Notes under the pieces: generated by a model
What the model was told of the DNA's origin: nothing
What the model saw: only the letters and a program-made list of their open reading frames with translations
Databases searched by the model: none
Assembly: GCA_024741835.1 (NCBI GenBank)
Contig: JAENRP010000004.1
Location: forward strand, 267,338 to 331,337
DNA from: Diplocarpon mali
Lineage: Eukaryota > Ascomycota > Leotiomycetes > Helotiales > Drepanopezizaceae
Reading direction: 5' to 3'
Length of the DNA: 64,000 nt
Part shown: positions 26,344-38,038 of the stretch, one piece after another
Position numbering within the stretch: position 1 is the first letter of the stretch
Layout of the letters: each line of letters begins with the position of its first letter
Program-made: the position numbers and the translations under genes

Positions 26344-27065
26344 TTAGGAAAAGAGGAACTCCTTGAGGACAGGAGTGCCTGAGAACTCCGGGTTGAGGAG
26401 GACGCAACTATGCCGATTAGCCTCAGCCCAACAACGCATGACAGGTGCTATCACTTGAGGAAGTATTGTAGACCCTTCCTGCGATTCTCTAGAAACTTGG
26501 GCCGAAACTTGGATATAACGCTCTTCGGAGGAAGGGGTGGCATTGCAGCAGCAGATTTGGGAAACGTTTGGAGCAGCTTGTTCCGCAGGTCGTCGAATTC
26601 CGAGAAGCGCTTCCGAATGCGCAACGAACCACCCTACAATCGTCAGGGGAGCCCAAGTGCTGCAGGCCCCGAAAGAAGACTTACCCGCAGAGTGTCGACA
26701 GTGATATTCCAGACCACAAATGCACCTATGTTCGTACTGCTCCCGTTGATGACCACAAAGTCTGTGATGTATACACTCCTCGCCCAGCACGCTTTGTTCT
26801 TCGAGTCCCCACTGTCAGTGTTGTCCTGCAGCGTTATCGCGCCGTCTACAATCGACTCGACCGAAATTTTCGAAAAGGATCTCTGGTGCGGCTGGACCCA
26901 GTATGGCGGGGAGGCGATGGGTGAGATGACAGGAGACTCGCCGTCGCCGACATCTGTCTGTAGCGTACTCGTTGTCCCGAGGCCTTCTTTGAGTGCTCTG
27001 GCGGGCTTACTGCTTGCACCGCCATTGCCCGGCCGCTGGTTGAAGATAGCGTCCATCCATACCAA
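26344..27065 (-). CDS. PX-domain protein (Ypt35-like)
   Basis: Exons on the minus strand: 27065-26685, 26633-26455, 26407-26344 (207 aa). Introns use GTAAGT and GTGATA donors and in-phase acceptors. The first about 105 residues are Ser/Pro-rich and disordered-looking. The C-terminal half is a PX (phox homology) domain: FVVWNITVDTLR, then the basic phosphoinositide-binding stretch RIRKRFSEFDDLRNKLL, the proline-rich PPLPPKSV loop, the RRKGLQYFL helix, and the closing segment NPEFSGTPVLKEFL. PX domains of this class bind phosphatidylinositol 3-phosphate on endosomes. The small size, with the PX at the extreme C-terminus, matches fungal Ypt35-type proteins, which act in endosomal/vacuolar membrane contact and recruitment of Vps13 in yeast. 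The assignment to Ypt35 itself is an inference. A second possible start is Met4. Confidence 0.85.
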
Positions 27066-27182
27066 AGGCTGGGAAGCCGTGAAAAGGTTTTGGAGTACCG
27101 GTCCCGTCTACGCAGACTAGGGTCGAGGTCTGGTGTTGACGAGATGTTGGGAATGCGAAACTAGCGATCCCTGTCCCTGAGG

Positions 27183-27196
27183 TTTTTTTTTTTTTT
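27183..27196 (+). repeat. T14 homopolymer
   Basis: Fourteen consecutive T residues, about 120 bp upstream of the PX gene start. Poly(dT) tracts often exclude nucleosomes in fungal promoters. Confidence 0.9.
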
Positions 27197-27469
27197 CTCA
27201 GCCGCTTGCCAGACCGTGGGTGCAGGTAGGTACATTAATTCCCCCCGACGTTGGAACCACACAAAGAAAAGATGAAGATGCCTCCGGCCGCAGATTCCTC
27301 ACAGCTGTCTGCTCTCGATGCGGGCCTTCTGGCCGCGGATCATTTTCCGTCTCGCGGTCGGCCCTCTGCAAATAAGCCTAGACTGCAGAGAGTTCAACTC
27401 GAAATGCGCGGTTGACAGGGTGATTGATTTGTTTGTTCGAGGAGAGGTATGCCAAGGGTCTCGGGGATC

Positions 27470-27480
27470 GGGGGGGGGGG
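27470..27480 (+). repeat. G11 homopolymer
   Basis: Eleven consecutive G residues in the intergenic spacer; length errors are likely at such a site. Confidence 0.9.
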
Positions 27481-28289
27481 TTGCGTCTGAGGTTAACTCT
27501 TCCCCAGGGATCTTTTTGCGTTAAGATTCGAGTATGGAGCCCCATCGACGACAAGCTACTGTACGTCGTACCATGTGCTCCCTGCCCGCCGATTCTGTGG
27601 GTTCCGTCTGTTGGCAGCCATCCGGCTCTTCGCTGTCGTTGGTGAAGATTCTAAGAATAATCATCACACGAGTGGCCAAAAGAAGTGGCGAGAGGCACCA
27701 CATGTTTTGCATGCACATGTCGCCCATACGAAGATACTCGTGGTGCATGCGCCGACGGAGTCGCAAGGATCAGCTCTTGTGATTTAAACTTCCGGTTGGG
27801 CAACCTGGAGAGATGGGACTGCGAGGTAACTGCTGTACGTTAGATCCAATCTAGACTGGCCGACTAGCGCGCGCGCACGATGTCTAGCACTTCTCTTGTC
27901 TCGCGGCGGAGGCATGCTGAAGAGTAATCGAGGTGGTCAGGGCGTGACTGGGATGCAAATAAAGACCTCCTCTCCTGCCCGTCCTCATCACGCAAAACTC
28001 CCACTCTCGCCGTCGTGGACTCTCGCTTGGATCGCAGGACTCATGGATTGATTGATTAATTGTACCTGGTCTATTGTATCGATCTTGTCTTGGGCACCCG
28101 CTCGCTTGCTCCCCAACTGCTTCGTACCGTATCAGAAGGTAAGTGCTTTGCTTTCACATTCATGCGTATACTACTACTGCTGCTGCTTTGGCTATTGTCC
28201 TGCTCTTGCAACTAACAGTGTGGTGTGATCAGAATCGCTAGGTGCTCGATTGATTCTTTACCAGTATCCCATCTCACTCACCAGTCAAT

Positions 28290-29016
28290 ATGCCGTCAGT
28301 CAAGACTTCCGCTGCCGTCGTCGCCACTGCATTCTTCGCCATGAACGCCAACTCGCAAGCTGTCTATACCATCGACCCAAACAGTGTGTCGTTGTCCATC
28401 CGCCAGGGATGGTGTAATTCTCAGCAGAGCACATGCCCGCTGTTGTGTCTGCAGCTCCAGGGCGATTCATCAACGACCGAAGCGAATGACTGTGACGCCG
28501 TAGGCTTTCTCTCAGCATCTGCCACGGGACATTGCTTACTGCCATAGGATTCCCTGGCATACGATTGTATCTGCGGCAACGGCCTTACACCCAACCTCAC
28601 CGAGTACTCTCAGACACTTCCATACTTCACCTGCACGGAATATGGTAGCCAGGTCAGTAGCGAAGTAATCAATGCGTGGGCACAATTTTGACTCCAGACA
28701 GTGTGTAGCAGCCTGCAATGGCAATTCCCAATGTCAGAGTGCCTGCCGAGACGATCACCCGTGCGGCGCCCAAAACCCAACCCGAGTCAACCTCTCAACC
28801 GTAACAACCTCATCAACAAAATCACCAGCTGGCGCCACTAATGGTGTTGTATATAACGGCTTGGGAGATGCTGGGGCTACTACTGCCAGTTCCTCCTCTG
28901 ATGCAAAAGAAACTGGCACAAAGAGCGGCTCGGAGATGGCTTTGAATGCTGGCCGCAGCTACGGACTCGCCGTCGTCTTCGCAGGCATCTTCGCCGGGTT
29001 CGCCTTGGTCTTGTAA
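28290..29016 (+). CDS. Secreted cysteine-rich GPI-anchored wall protein
   Basis: Exons 28290-28499, 28548-28652, 28702-29016 (209 aa), all junctions in phase 0. A signal peptide covers about residues 1-23 (basic start, then AAVVATAFFAMNANSQA). The mature part has about a dozen cysteines in a pattern seen in fungal GPI proteins of the DUF7707 type: GWCNSQQSTCPLLC, then YDCICGNG, and QCVAACNGNSQCQSACRDDHPCG. A Ser/Thr-rich linker follows. The last about 18 residues are hydrophobic (YGLAVVFAGIFAGFALVL), as needed for GPI transfer, with Asn/Gly candidates for the anchor site just before. It is predicted to sit at the outer plasma membrane or be linked to the wall. The function of the family is not established. 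N-glycosylation sequons are present (for example NLT, NLS). Confidence 0.88.
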
Positions 29017-31101
29017 GATGGCCACGGCTTTGTGCTGTTACCTTTTTGTTGGAATGCTCGCTGCGGAATACATGCCTCGACGGCTCCCGAACTGTTTTAG
29101 CGTTGCTTTTTACATGATTTATCTGAGCACTTCAGCGATGCGCACAGAGCAGAGGGAATCGGCCTCTATCATAACCGAGTAATTTGAGCCAAAGAGAAGA
29201 CGGATGAAAACGAAGTCATAGTTCCAACTGGTGTGCGCATACACAATATCAGTACTGGAAAACCACGTTGCCATGAGTGAAATTCCTCTCCGACATGCGG
29301 AGTCATGGAGGTCGATTGAGCAACCTATTTCGAGGTGAAGACATACACCAACCACCTTACCGTCAAGCGTCATGACTGTTGCGGGATCCTCACACTTCAG
29401 AGTCCCCAGAACAGTTGACACACCCGTGACCACATCCTCAATTTAAAATTGTAGTAGAGGGTCGCAAGATACTCCATTTTTTCTAATCTCAAGTAAGGCC
29501 GAACAAAACAAAGCTAGTGAACCTTAAACTTCAGTGCTCCAAGCTTCAAAGTAGTTGGTTAGATTATCGGTACCTCGTTTCGAGCACGGTGGATCAGTTT
29601 TCTGACCATTGAGCTTTTAGCACTCTCAGTAGATATCAAAATAATTCCATATTCGCTTATCCGCGGTACGAAGCTGATGGTCTTACCATGTACATGCCTC
29701 CACAATAGTGGAACCGCGTCTAGCATGGTCTAACCTCTTAACCTGGCCCGCCGCTCTGTGCAGCTTATCCTTCCGATGCTCCAAGTCTGAAGCTAATCAG
29801 ATGATTGCCAACGATACCTGACGTAAGTAGCCAAGTAGGTAGAAGAGTAATTCAAAGCTAGTTCATCGCTTGGAGATATAACTTGTAACTTCTTGGCTCA
29901 TTAATGATACGTAGAGCATAACGCTTGTAAGCTGACAGTGCTACTAGAATAGCTTTTTCAATATATTCATGGCCTTCTCCTTCCTTTGTGCATGGAACCT
30001 AGCTTTAAATAAATTATTGAAGCTTGTTTTGGTCGGGAAAGGTGTCGCTAGCAAGCATCCGATCAAGCTCTTTAATACCAAGATCTACTATCAAGTCATA
30101 AATGCAAGTAAAGATATGTACGTGCGTGGGAATAGAAGCATACACAGTACCCAGGAGATATGTATAGTAAGTACGCTGATAGTGGGAAATTTGCACATTG
30201 TATGCAGCGTAGAGCAGCAGGTGCAATTGCGGGGTTGAGGGATGCTAGACGCGGCTCAAACGATGTCGCGGCATGTAAGACTATTTGCCCTGGTGCGAGA
30301 TGAGGAATGCTATTCGGTGGGTTGTTTTTGGGTTCGCCATAGTGAGGTTGGAGATGATGGAAGCATGCAAGAGCAGCAGTAGTAGAAGTTGAGGAAGACC
30401 TAGATAGGCGCCCAGTAGCGTGCATGCTCTTTGGCTGCTCGCATCCTTGTCATCTGAAGTGGCTCGGGAATCTCGGGCTGATCGAGCGGCGACTCCTAAA
30501 TATCATGATCTTTCCAATAGAGCCGGTAAAGTCTTTGTTGTAATCCCACCACCATTCTGGTGAAGTGCTGAGGAAAAGACGGAAGAGAGAGCGATGTTCG
30601 AATGTTGGTGGTCCCTGAGGCTACTTCAGTAGAGCCGGGGCCGTGGCGGATTCAGGATCAGACTCAATGTCGCAGGAAAAGTGCGGTGACGACGTCTTGC
30701 ACAGCAGGCTACAAAACAGGAGGCAGGTATCTTACCAAATGAACATATATACAACAGCATCTGTGATCAGGGTTGGCTAAATAAAAGACTCGAACTTTTC
30801 TTCACGTGAGGCTCACCACAACCAAGCCTTTTTGCAGGGTTTACGAAAAAAACTGCCTATCTACCCAATCCAAAGTCAATGAAAGTAACCGGCCACCCGC
30901 AACAACCTGTTTTGCTCAAAAGCCATGCTTCGGTGACCAGCTCTGTCGCTCACAGATTGATTGTATAACCTATCACTTTCGCCAAAGTCGGAGCGTGTCC
31001 GACTGAGCCTCTCCAGAATTCGTCCCCTGGATCTTCTCCCGGTGAAGACAGCAGACCCTTCTGCCCTTCTACCACAACCTGTCACCACCCCCATCTCGCC
31101 C
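29017..31101. other. 2.1-kb intergenic, no supported gene
   Basis: The region lies between two plus-strand genes. The middle (about 29.5-30.2 kb) is AT-rich. Open frames are short and have no family signature. The 3' end contains the CT-rich promoter/leader of the phosphotransferase gene. Confidence 0.5.
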
Positions 31102-32560
31102 ATGTCTCCCAGCAAGAGTAGGTCTCGGAAAACCCCGAGTCGCACTGGATGTTACTGACAGGCCTGTGATCATAGAGGAAGCAGCACATGAGTGCGTTTC
31201 CGAGGAGGCGCTCGTGCATCTCAAGTCCTACAAGTACTCGAGTGTCGACAAGTCCCTCATCTCGAACTACATCCTCAAGCATTATGTACGATTCCATACA
31301 GTCCCCCCCCCCCGATGCCCGAAGGGCATACTGAGAGGAGATAGTGGAATGCGTCCGTGGAGTTACTGCCACTGTGGCTGGCACCGAATATGGTCACCTT
31401 GCTGGGATTTTTCTTCATCCTAACCAATGTGATCTGCCTGGTGATTTGGATGCCAGATCTGGTGGGGCCGGTATGTTGCTCGTTGAAGGTGTCAACTGTA
31501 AGCTAGGTGCTGATTCTGGTACCAGGGACCATCGTGGCTCTACTACAGTTTTGCCTTCGGCCTCTGGATGTACTCGACCATGGACAATGTGGATGGCAAG
31601 CAAGCCCGGAGGACTGGCACTTCAAGCGGGTTAGGAGAACTCTTCGACCACGGAATCGACTCGCTGAACTGCACTCTCGCCAGCTTGTGCGAGACTGCAG
31701 CCATGGGACTCGGTACGTCGAAAGCAGGTATCTTCACCGCTCTCGTCCCGTGCTTGCCCATGTTCTTCTCTACCTGGGAGACTTACCATACCCACACCCT
31801 ATATCTCGGTGTCTTCAATGGACCTACGGAGGGCTTGATTCTTGCTTGCACCCTCATGATACTTTCTGGATACTATGGTCCGGAAATCTGGCAGCAGCGA
31901 ATTACAGATCTGGTCGGACATCACTACTTTCTGGGATACCATGAATTCTTTGGAACCTACTCGGTTCGGGATCTATGGGTCCCTATTCTGGTCGTGACCC
32001 TGTTTGGAACACACGTCCCATTTTGTGTTCTCAACGTTGTCAAGGCACGCCGGAGGGACAAGCTCCCCGTGCTCCCAGTCTTCTTAGAATGGACACCAAT
32101 GGCCGTCTTTACTTTTTCCATTGGCGCCTGGCTTTACTCTCCATACTCGACCTTGATGCCAGACAACCACCTGGTCCTCTTCTGCTTGACAATGTCCTTT
32201 GTCTTCGGCAGAATGACCACGAAAATCATTCTAGCACACCTCACCCGACAACCATTCCCATACTGGACTGTTATGTTAACGCCTCTGATCGGCGGAGCGG
32301 TTCTGGGAAATCTACCTCGGATCGGTCTACCTCAAGTCAGCTCCGTTGTGGAGTTGTGGTACCTGCGCGGCTATTTTGTCTTTGCGATTGTCGTTTACTT
32401 CCGCTGGGCATTCTTGGTTATCAATAGCATTTGCAGCTACCTAGGTATCAATTGCTTGACAATCCCTGCAAACAAAGTGGCTGCCAATCAAGAAAAGACC
32501 AAGGCTACGAACGGCAATGCGAAGACGAATGGGCATAGCAATGACAAGAGAGTGGATTAG
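31102..32560 (+). CDS. EPT1: Ethanolamine/choline phosphotransferase
   Basis: Exons 31102-31117, 31176-31285, 31345-31470, 31526-32560 (428 aa). The enzyme transfers phosphoethanolamine or phosphocholine from its CDP ester to diacylglycerol, the last step of the Kennedy pathway, in the ER/Golgi membrane. The CDP-alcohol phosphotransferase signature D-G-x2-A-R-x8-G-x3-D-x3-D is intact (DGKQARRTGTSSGLGELFDHGID in total, given here as start DGKQAR and end FDHGID). Upstream, LPLWLAPNMVTLLGFFF is the usual first helix, and several more membrane helices follow. The first coding exon is only 16 nt: no in-frame ATG exists in exon 2, and the ATG at 31102 joins perfectly through GTAGGT..CTGAC..ATAG. 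Intron 2 carries an 11-base C run. Whether it prefers ethanolamine or choline cannot be told from sequence alone. Confidence 0.93.
31303..31313 (+). repeat. C11 homopolymer in intron 2 of the phosphotransferase gene
   Basis: Eleven consecutive C residues inside the second intron, so length changes would not alter the protein directly. Confidence 0.88.
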
Positions 32561-33753
32561 ATCGGAAGCCCCTGGAACACTACCAAGGTTCAGCTGAGCA
32601 CTGTTGATGGACGAGTGTTTCCTGCCATGTGACTTACGAAGATGACGATTCTGGGAGGCGCAATGTTACGAAGGATACCAACTGCATACCTACGCATTAA
32701 TGGACTGCTGCTGCCGAGACAGCATACGTTGAGGGAGGGTGGCGAAGAAGTCAGCATTGGATAGGCGTTGTCAAGAAGGGCTTGCCGTGCACTGGAACGG
32801 ATTTTGAGACCTGGTTTGTAGATTGGAGTAGATCCGGAATAGAACACGACCGACTCAGGCACCAGAAACCTATCTGACGACATCATGCCAATAGCTGTAG
32901 CCCAGTCTCATGAAGTGCCTGGTGAACAAAAGCCGCTTCAGAATCGATTCTCGCCAGATCTACAGCAAGCCTCGAGACTCCCGAGTCCCATTAGTAGCCA
33001 CCAGCCACACCTCTCTGCCTGATGGTTCTGCTTGTTTGCAAGCATTTCCGGAATCACAACACACAGTGAAGCCGTGAAGTTGCTTCCTGAGAGTGTCTGA
33101 TAGACGAGTGATAAATAAGCTTTCCATAAACGCTCGGAAGGACCGAATTATCCCACACGCCCCTCATAATGGCTGCAGATCCGCTCCTTCAAGTGCTTCA
33201 TTAGGTGGGTCTATGTGAAGTCAAGGAAGAGCGCGGAACGTCGAGTCCACGTCATGCGTGTAGTTAAGAGCCCGCAAATATTAGCTTAGACTTTTCGGCA
33301 CTGGGGTTTGCAGTCATGCAGTCATACTCTTACTGTGTACTTTATACGACAACAAATCAATCATCATAAGGTATGCTGCATCAAGAGCGTCTCCCTCATC
33401 GCACGACTTCAGACCGACAGGAGCCTGGGCGCTTGGAGCCATCACAACAAGAGATCGAAGGATTCTTACAATATCAGCGCAGCACTGCCCAGCTCTGGTA
33501 GTCCTTTGGTCGCTACGTTTGATGATCGGAATCCTCTCCTCTCCTCGTCTTGCCTCCCATCTGGAGACCCGGGTTTCTCGGCATTCGTGGCCCTTGGGTA
33601 CGACGACATCAAGCCTTTTCAAGACTCTGGAGAGCTGGTGGTCCTCGATGCGCCCTCTGCCGCACCATCAGCCACACTGAACGCCTACGCCGGCCAGCTA
33701 GCCTATTCGTCTCCTCAGAGATCTCTTTTCCTTGGCAGTGTAAAGCGAGCACG
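32561..33753. other. Intergenic and 5' leader of the IQM-like gene
   Basis: About 1.2 kb. A 149-codon open frame (33308-33757, plus) runs up to and overlaps the start codon of the next gene by four bases (ATGA). It is described under findings as a possible upstream ORF. Otherwise nothing is recognised. Confidence 0.5.
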
Positions 33754-35773
33754 ATGACGGTCCAGTCCGGCCCCGCGGTTGGCGATAAGCAGCTGCACAC
33801 TCAACACCAAAACACAAGTTCGAGTCCTTTGGCGTCAAACCACGACAGGAAAAAGACGAGCCCTCGCAGTCAGAATTCCCGAGCCTCGAGTTCGTCATCG
33901 AGGCCACATCACAAAAAGCGGGATTCCAAGATATCTGTCTCGACGGGATCTTCGGCTCAGACCCACCAGGACTACCTTGACAGCCTCGAAGTACCGAGTC
34001 CGGCCATGGTGGAACGGATAGGGAGGATTCAAGAGAGGCAGGAAAGAGAGATTATCAAGAAGCGTATATCCGACGAGAATGGGGCGCTCAATGACGAGGA
34101 GAGAGAGAGAGCTGCGAACCTGATACAGAGGAATTACCGGGGACATAGGGAAAGGCGCATGCTGGCTGGCTTGAGTTTAGATCCCACGACCAGATGGGTT
34201 GAGGCCGTCAAAGAAGCGCAGTATCGCCGCCTAACGACGCCGAGGGCAAGGGGCCATGTGCGGGAAGATAGCAAAGATGTTCCGGCTGGCAGTGTGCATA
34301 GCGCGGGTGCCGTGAATGCCGCGAGGCAGAATTGGAAGAAGATAGGACTTATAACGAGGAGAGCTGGAGGAGACGAGGAATCGGATAGCGCGAGTAGCGT
34401 CGATGACGAGGATACTCCTGAGCATGAGCGAGAAGAGCGGAGGAAGCGAAGAGCCGAAGCAAAGGCCAAACGGCGGGAAACAGCAAAGATGATGGATCTC
34501 CAGTACTTCCTCGAGATTGTGGATGTCAAGCATCGCTATGGAAGTAACCTCAGGACATATCATGAGGAATGGGCACAGGCAGATACGAAAGAGAACTTTT
34601 TCTATTGGTTGGATTACGGAGAAGGGAGATTTATTGATTGCCAGGGGTGTTCAAGAGAGAGATTGGATAGGGAACAAGTCCGGTATCTGTCCAAAGAGGA
34701 GAGGTTGCACTATTTGGTTAAGATTGATGAGGAAGGGAGGCTGTGTTGGGCGAAGAGCGGACTTCGAATCGATACGACGGAGCAGTACAAGGATTCGATG
34801 CACGGAATCGTAAGTTCAGCTCTCTCGCACCTCCATATGCCTTTGCTCGGATATCCACAATATGCTCTGTCCCTTCTATAGGACGCAAGACTGAGAACAG
34901 AGTTTATAGGTACCTGCAGATGACAAGACGGCTCCTGTTTTCCAACCAGCTGCAGGAGAAGCTGCCACCGGTCTTCAGGATGCTTCAAGCGAGTCCTCAA
35001 CAGAATCTGCAGTAGAAACAGGCCATCGTGCTGCCAAATGCGCGACTCCTAAGTTCGATAAAGCTAGAGGGGTGAAAAAGGTCTCGCACGTCTCTGCTGC
35101 AACGATCGTCAACAAGTTACTGCGGAGCTCAGTCAAGAAAAACACTTGGATTTTCGTCGCCGACACCTCCTTTAGGCTGTACGTTGGCATCAAACAATCC
35201 GGCGCTTTCCAGCACTCTTCGTTTCTACATGGCTCTCGTATCTCAGCGGCTGGGACGATTGAGATCAAGGATGGTCGACTTACGAAGCTAAGTCCTCTGA
35301 GTGGTCACTACAGACCACCAGTCTCCAACTTCAGAGCTTTCACCCATTCCCTGAAAGAAGCAGGAGTCGACATGAGCCATGTTTCCATATCCCGCTCGTA
35401 TATCGTCCTGGTCGGGCTTGAAACTTATGTCAAAACGCGGCGGAGAGGAAAGACATTCATGCGGCAACTGGTCCATGGCAAAGATAAGATTCTCTCCCCT
35501 GATGAGCCGGATAAGCGAGAAGAGGCAGCAAGGGACAATAGTGAAAGTGCGGCGAAGGAGCCAAGATTCTTGGAATTAAAAAAAGAGGCCGAAATAAAAG
35601 ATAAGGAGAACTACAATGCGAAATTTTTGGAGAAGTTGCGTCTTTCTCACCGTGTTAACATATCCGAGGTGGGAGGGGGGGCGAGGCAGCAGGAAGAGAG
35701 AGAGTCCGACGTTCAGGTAGCCAGAACGGGCCCAGAGAACGCTACAGTGCGTGATGGAAGCAGAGATGCGTGA
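33754..35773 (+). CDS. IQ calmodulin-binding (IQM-like) protein
   Basis: Exons 33754-34809 and 34910-35773 (639 aa). The donor is GTAAGT. The acceptor at TTTATAG/G keeps the frame, while a nearer AG at about 34881 would give a stop after about 13 codons. The N-terminus is Ser/Arg-rich. An IQ motif (LIQRNYRGHRERRML) lies near residues 122-138 and should bind calmodulin. Downstream, FFYWLDYGEGRF, YLSKEERLHYLVKI and a segment beginning WIFVADTSFRLYVG and ending HSSFLHG, then SGHYRPP, are the hallmarks of the IQM family known from plants and fungi. Biochemical function is undefined. The C-terminus is charged and coiled-coil-like. The same frame is open upstream to an ATG at 33550, but that stretch looks non-coding (Arg/Cys/Trp-rich), so the start at 33754 is preferred. 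Confidence 0.87.
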
Positions 35774-36524
35774 GGTTTCCATGTAAGAGAGTTATAAGAC
35801 ATGATAGACGGATTGATACCCTAAAGAGATTTGATTGCCGATTTGATTTTGCACACCTAGATTGCTGGGTGAGCGGGTGACTACAGATGGATGCAAACAC
35901 GTTCCTATGTATACATATATGAAGTCGACTGAATGTTATACACTCGATTGTGACTGTGGTGGGAGATCAAGGCGTTCGAAGAATACACCTATGAATCACA
36001 TCATTCTGACTGTTGAAGAAGTATGCGAAGCCCAACTCGCAGTAGCTTTGCTAACATGACAACAAAAGTACTTGTCTATTTACCACTGCGAAGAACGATC
36101 AGATTGATAGGCCAGCCAATTGAGTCGAGAAGCAATCTCATGGCAGGATTAAGTACCTGTAGGCACGCCAATTAGCATTTGCATGCATCATCTGGTCAGT
36201 CTCGTAGGTTGCCCCTCCCCTTCATGTGGGCTGCAGATGCCTCTTAAGAGTTGTTGATAAAACCAATAGAACAACAATTGCGCTCAATGTCAATTATCAT
36301 TGTTTAGAGATTGGCATTCACCAGAGCCTTTGTCATCGACTCACTCAAAATATCGCAGTTCTCATGAAATTCAATGCTAGAGCGCCCCTGCTTCAGGCAT
36401 GTTCCTCGGTCGCTAATAAACAGCGCCGGAGCCCATGACGGCCTGCTACTCCTTCCACGAAGCAGGCCGTGTTATCATCCCTTCTTATCCGCAGGAGAAT
36501 GACCTGCGCCTTCACTCAAGATTC
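35774..36524. other. Intergenic, no gene seen
   Basis: About 0.75 kb between two plus-strand genes, moderately AT-rich. It should contain the terminator of the IQM-like gene and the promoter of the Sas4 gene. Confidence 0.5.
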
Positions 36525-38038
36525 ATGGCTTCGCACCTCACTCGGTCTTCTGCCAGAAATGAAGGCCTCACGACGAGATCGGGCGCGAGAAACAACGTCG
36601 TGAATCTAGGCATCCAGCAACAATCCAATGTTGGCCGTAAGAAGAAACGCCCACGGGGGTCCGTCGACGACGAAGACGATCCTGCCCTTGCGAAGAAAAA
36701 AGCCCGGATTGCCATCGAAATCTTTTCAAAGCCGCCGCTCTCCAAGGGGGTGCCCAAAACTCGGCCTCTCGTCATCAAGCCCATCGCGGTCCCCGATGCT
36801 GCTGCTCCTCCACCTCAGCAGCGTGCCTCACCACTCAAACCAGAGGAGACGGCCCCCCAGGCCGAGATCACCGCACAACTGACGCGCAAACCAATAAACC
36901 ACCATGATAAGGCTGCCAATGGCATCAAGCATGAGCTCGATCGACTGCAACCTAATGTTGCAGATCTCAAGGACGAGAAGCGCAAGCTACGATCGCAGGA
37001 AGGCACACGATTCAAAAGCGAATTGTCGGCGTATTTTCCAGAGTACGACGAGATAATTGGGAATGAACCAAAGGAAGAGCGTATGTGCCATTTGATGTAC
37101 TTCCAATGGCGTTGGATCGGTAGCTAACCATCGTAGATACCCTGAACCTCGATACCCCCATATTCATCATTGATAGCGCCAAGACCTCGAACCATCCCCC
37201 GTCCAAACAGAATGGGCACGCCCACGAATACTCACTGAACGAACATCCTGACTTCCTCTTCACCGACCTACATAATTCTCAACGGGTAGACTTCTCGTGG
37301 CTGGATAAACACTACAAAGAAGATGGCGGAAAGGATCCGCTGGACGACGCGTATTTCGACTCGATACACCGAAGACCTGAACGACAAGAGAAGGCCATTC
37401 GTAATACGGACAAGGGCCGCGCACAGCATGAAAAGGATCAGGTTATCAGAATTCTCGAGGGGCTGCAAGGTCACGACTGGCTGAAGCTGATGGGCGTCAG
37501 TGGCGTCACAGAGAGCAAGAGGAGAGAGTTCGAGCCGGCACGTGAGTACTTCATCAAGGGCTGCGAGACCATTCTTGAGAAATTTCGGATATGGAAAGAG
37601 GAGGAGAAACGTCAGAAGCTTGAGAAGGAGTCTGCTATGGCGGAGGTGGGGGCGGGGGAAGTCGAGGACGATGAGATCGGTGACGTCGATTCGCCGCCGG
37701 ATGAAATCGATGCGTCTGCAGCCCGGCAATTGAGTGAAGAAGCCGTTGCTCGGTCAGTACCTGTGAGGCATCTCGAACGAAGGTCGAGAGTCGAATCAAT
37801 TCCCGAAGGCGTTCCAGACGTTGAGCGGGAGTTCAAATCCTTCTATAAAACCCCACAACTGCGCGAAGCGGCACTCGGGAAGCACCGACGGAGCGGCAGG
37901 ATTTCCATAGCTTGGGGTGAACCTGTTCCCGAGGTTCCGCAAGTCGATTTTGATCTGCCAGAAGAGTATCGTGATGAGGAGACCCTGAAGACACACGCAC
38001 GGAGGAAGCGGCGAGACAGGAGGGTAGGCAAATGCTGA
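36525..38038 (+). CDS. SAS4: Sas4-domain protein, silencing/acetyltransferase complex subunit
   Basis: Exons 36525-37080 and 37137-38038 (485 aa). The intron starts GTATGT, has a GCTAAC branch, and splits a His codon. The N-terminal part is basic with KKKRPRGSVDDED, likely a nuclear-localisation segment, followed by Pro-rich linkers. The diagnostic region (about residues 285-345) reads VIRILEGLQGHDWLKLMGVS and goes on to FEPAREYFI and a charged helix EKFRIWKEEE, which matches the Sas4 domain of the yeast SAS (Sas2-Sas4-Sas5) histone H4K16 acetyltransferase complex. A role in the nucleus as a scaffold for a MYST acetyltransferase is inferred. An earlier in-frame ATG at 36435 would add 30 residues. 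I preferred MASHLTRSS at 36525, which resembles homologue N-termini. Confidence 0.85.

Larger units (their letters stand above)
27066..28289. other. Intergenic with homopolymer tracts
   Basis: The divergent promoter region between the PX gene and the GPI-anchored protein gene. It contains a 14-base T run (27183-27196) and an 11-base G run (27470-27480). CT-rich leader-like sequence precedes 28290. No gene is supported. Confidence 0.5.

Noticed and set aside
26410..27120. 236-codon plus-strand ORF across the PX gene
   Set aside because: It is antisense to all three exons of the PX-domain protein, which has clear family motifs and splice sites.
32590..32886. 98-codon minus-strand ORF in the 3' flank of the phosphotransferase gene
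   Set aside because: It has no motif, and its position in the likely 3' UTR makes chance more probable.
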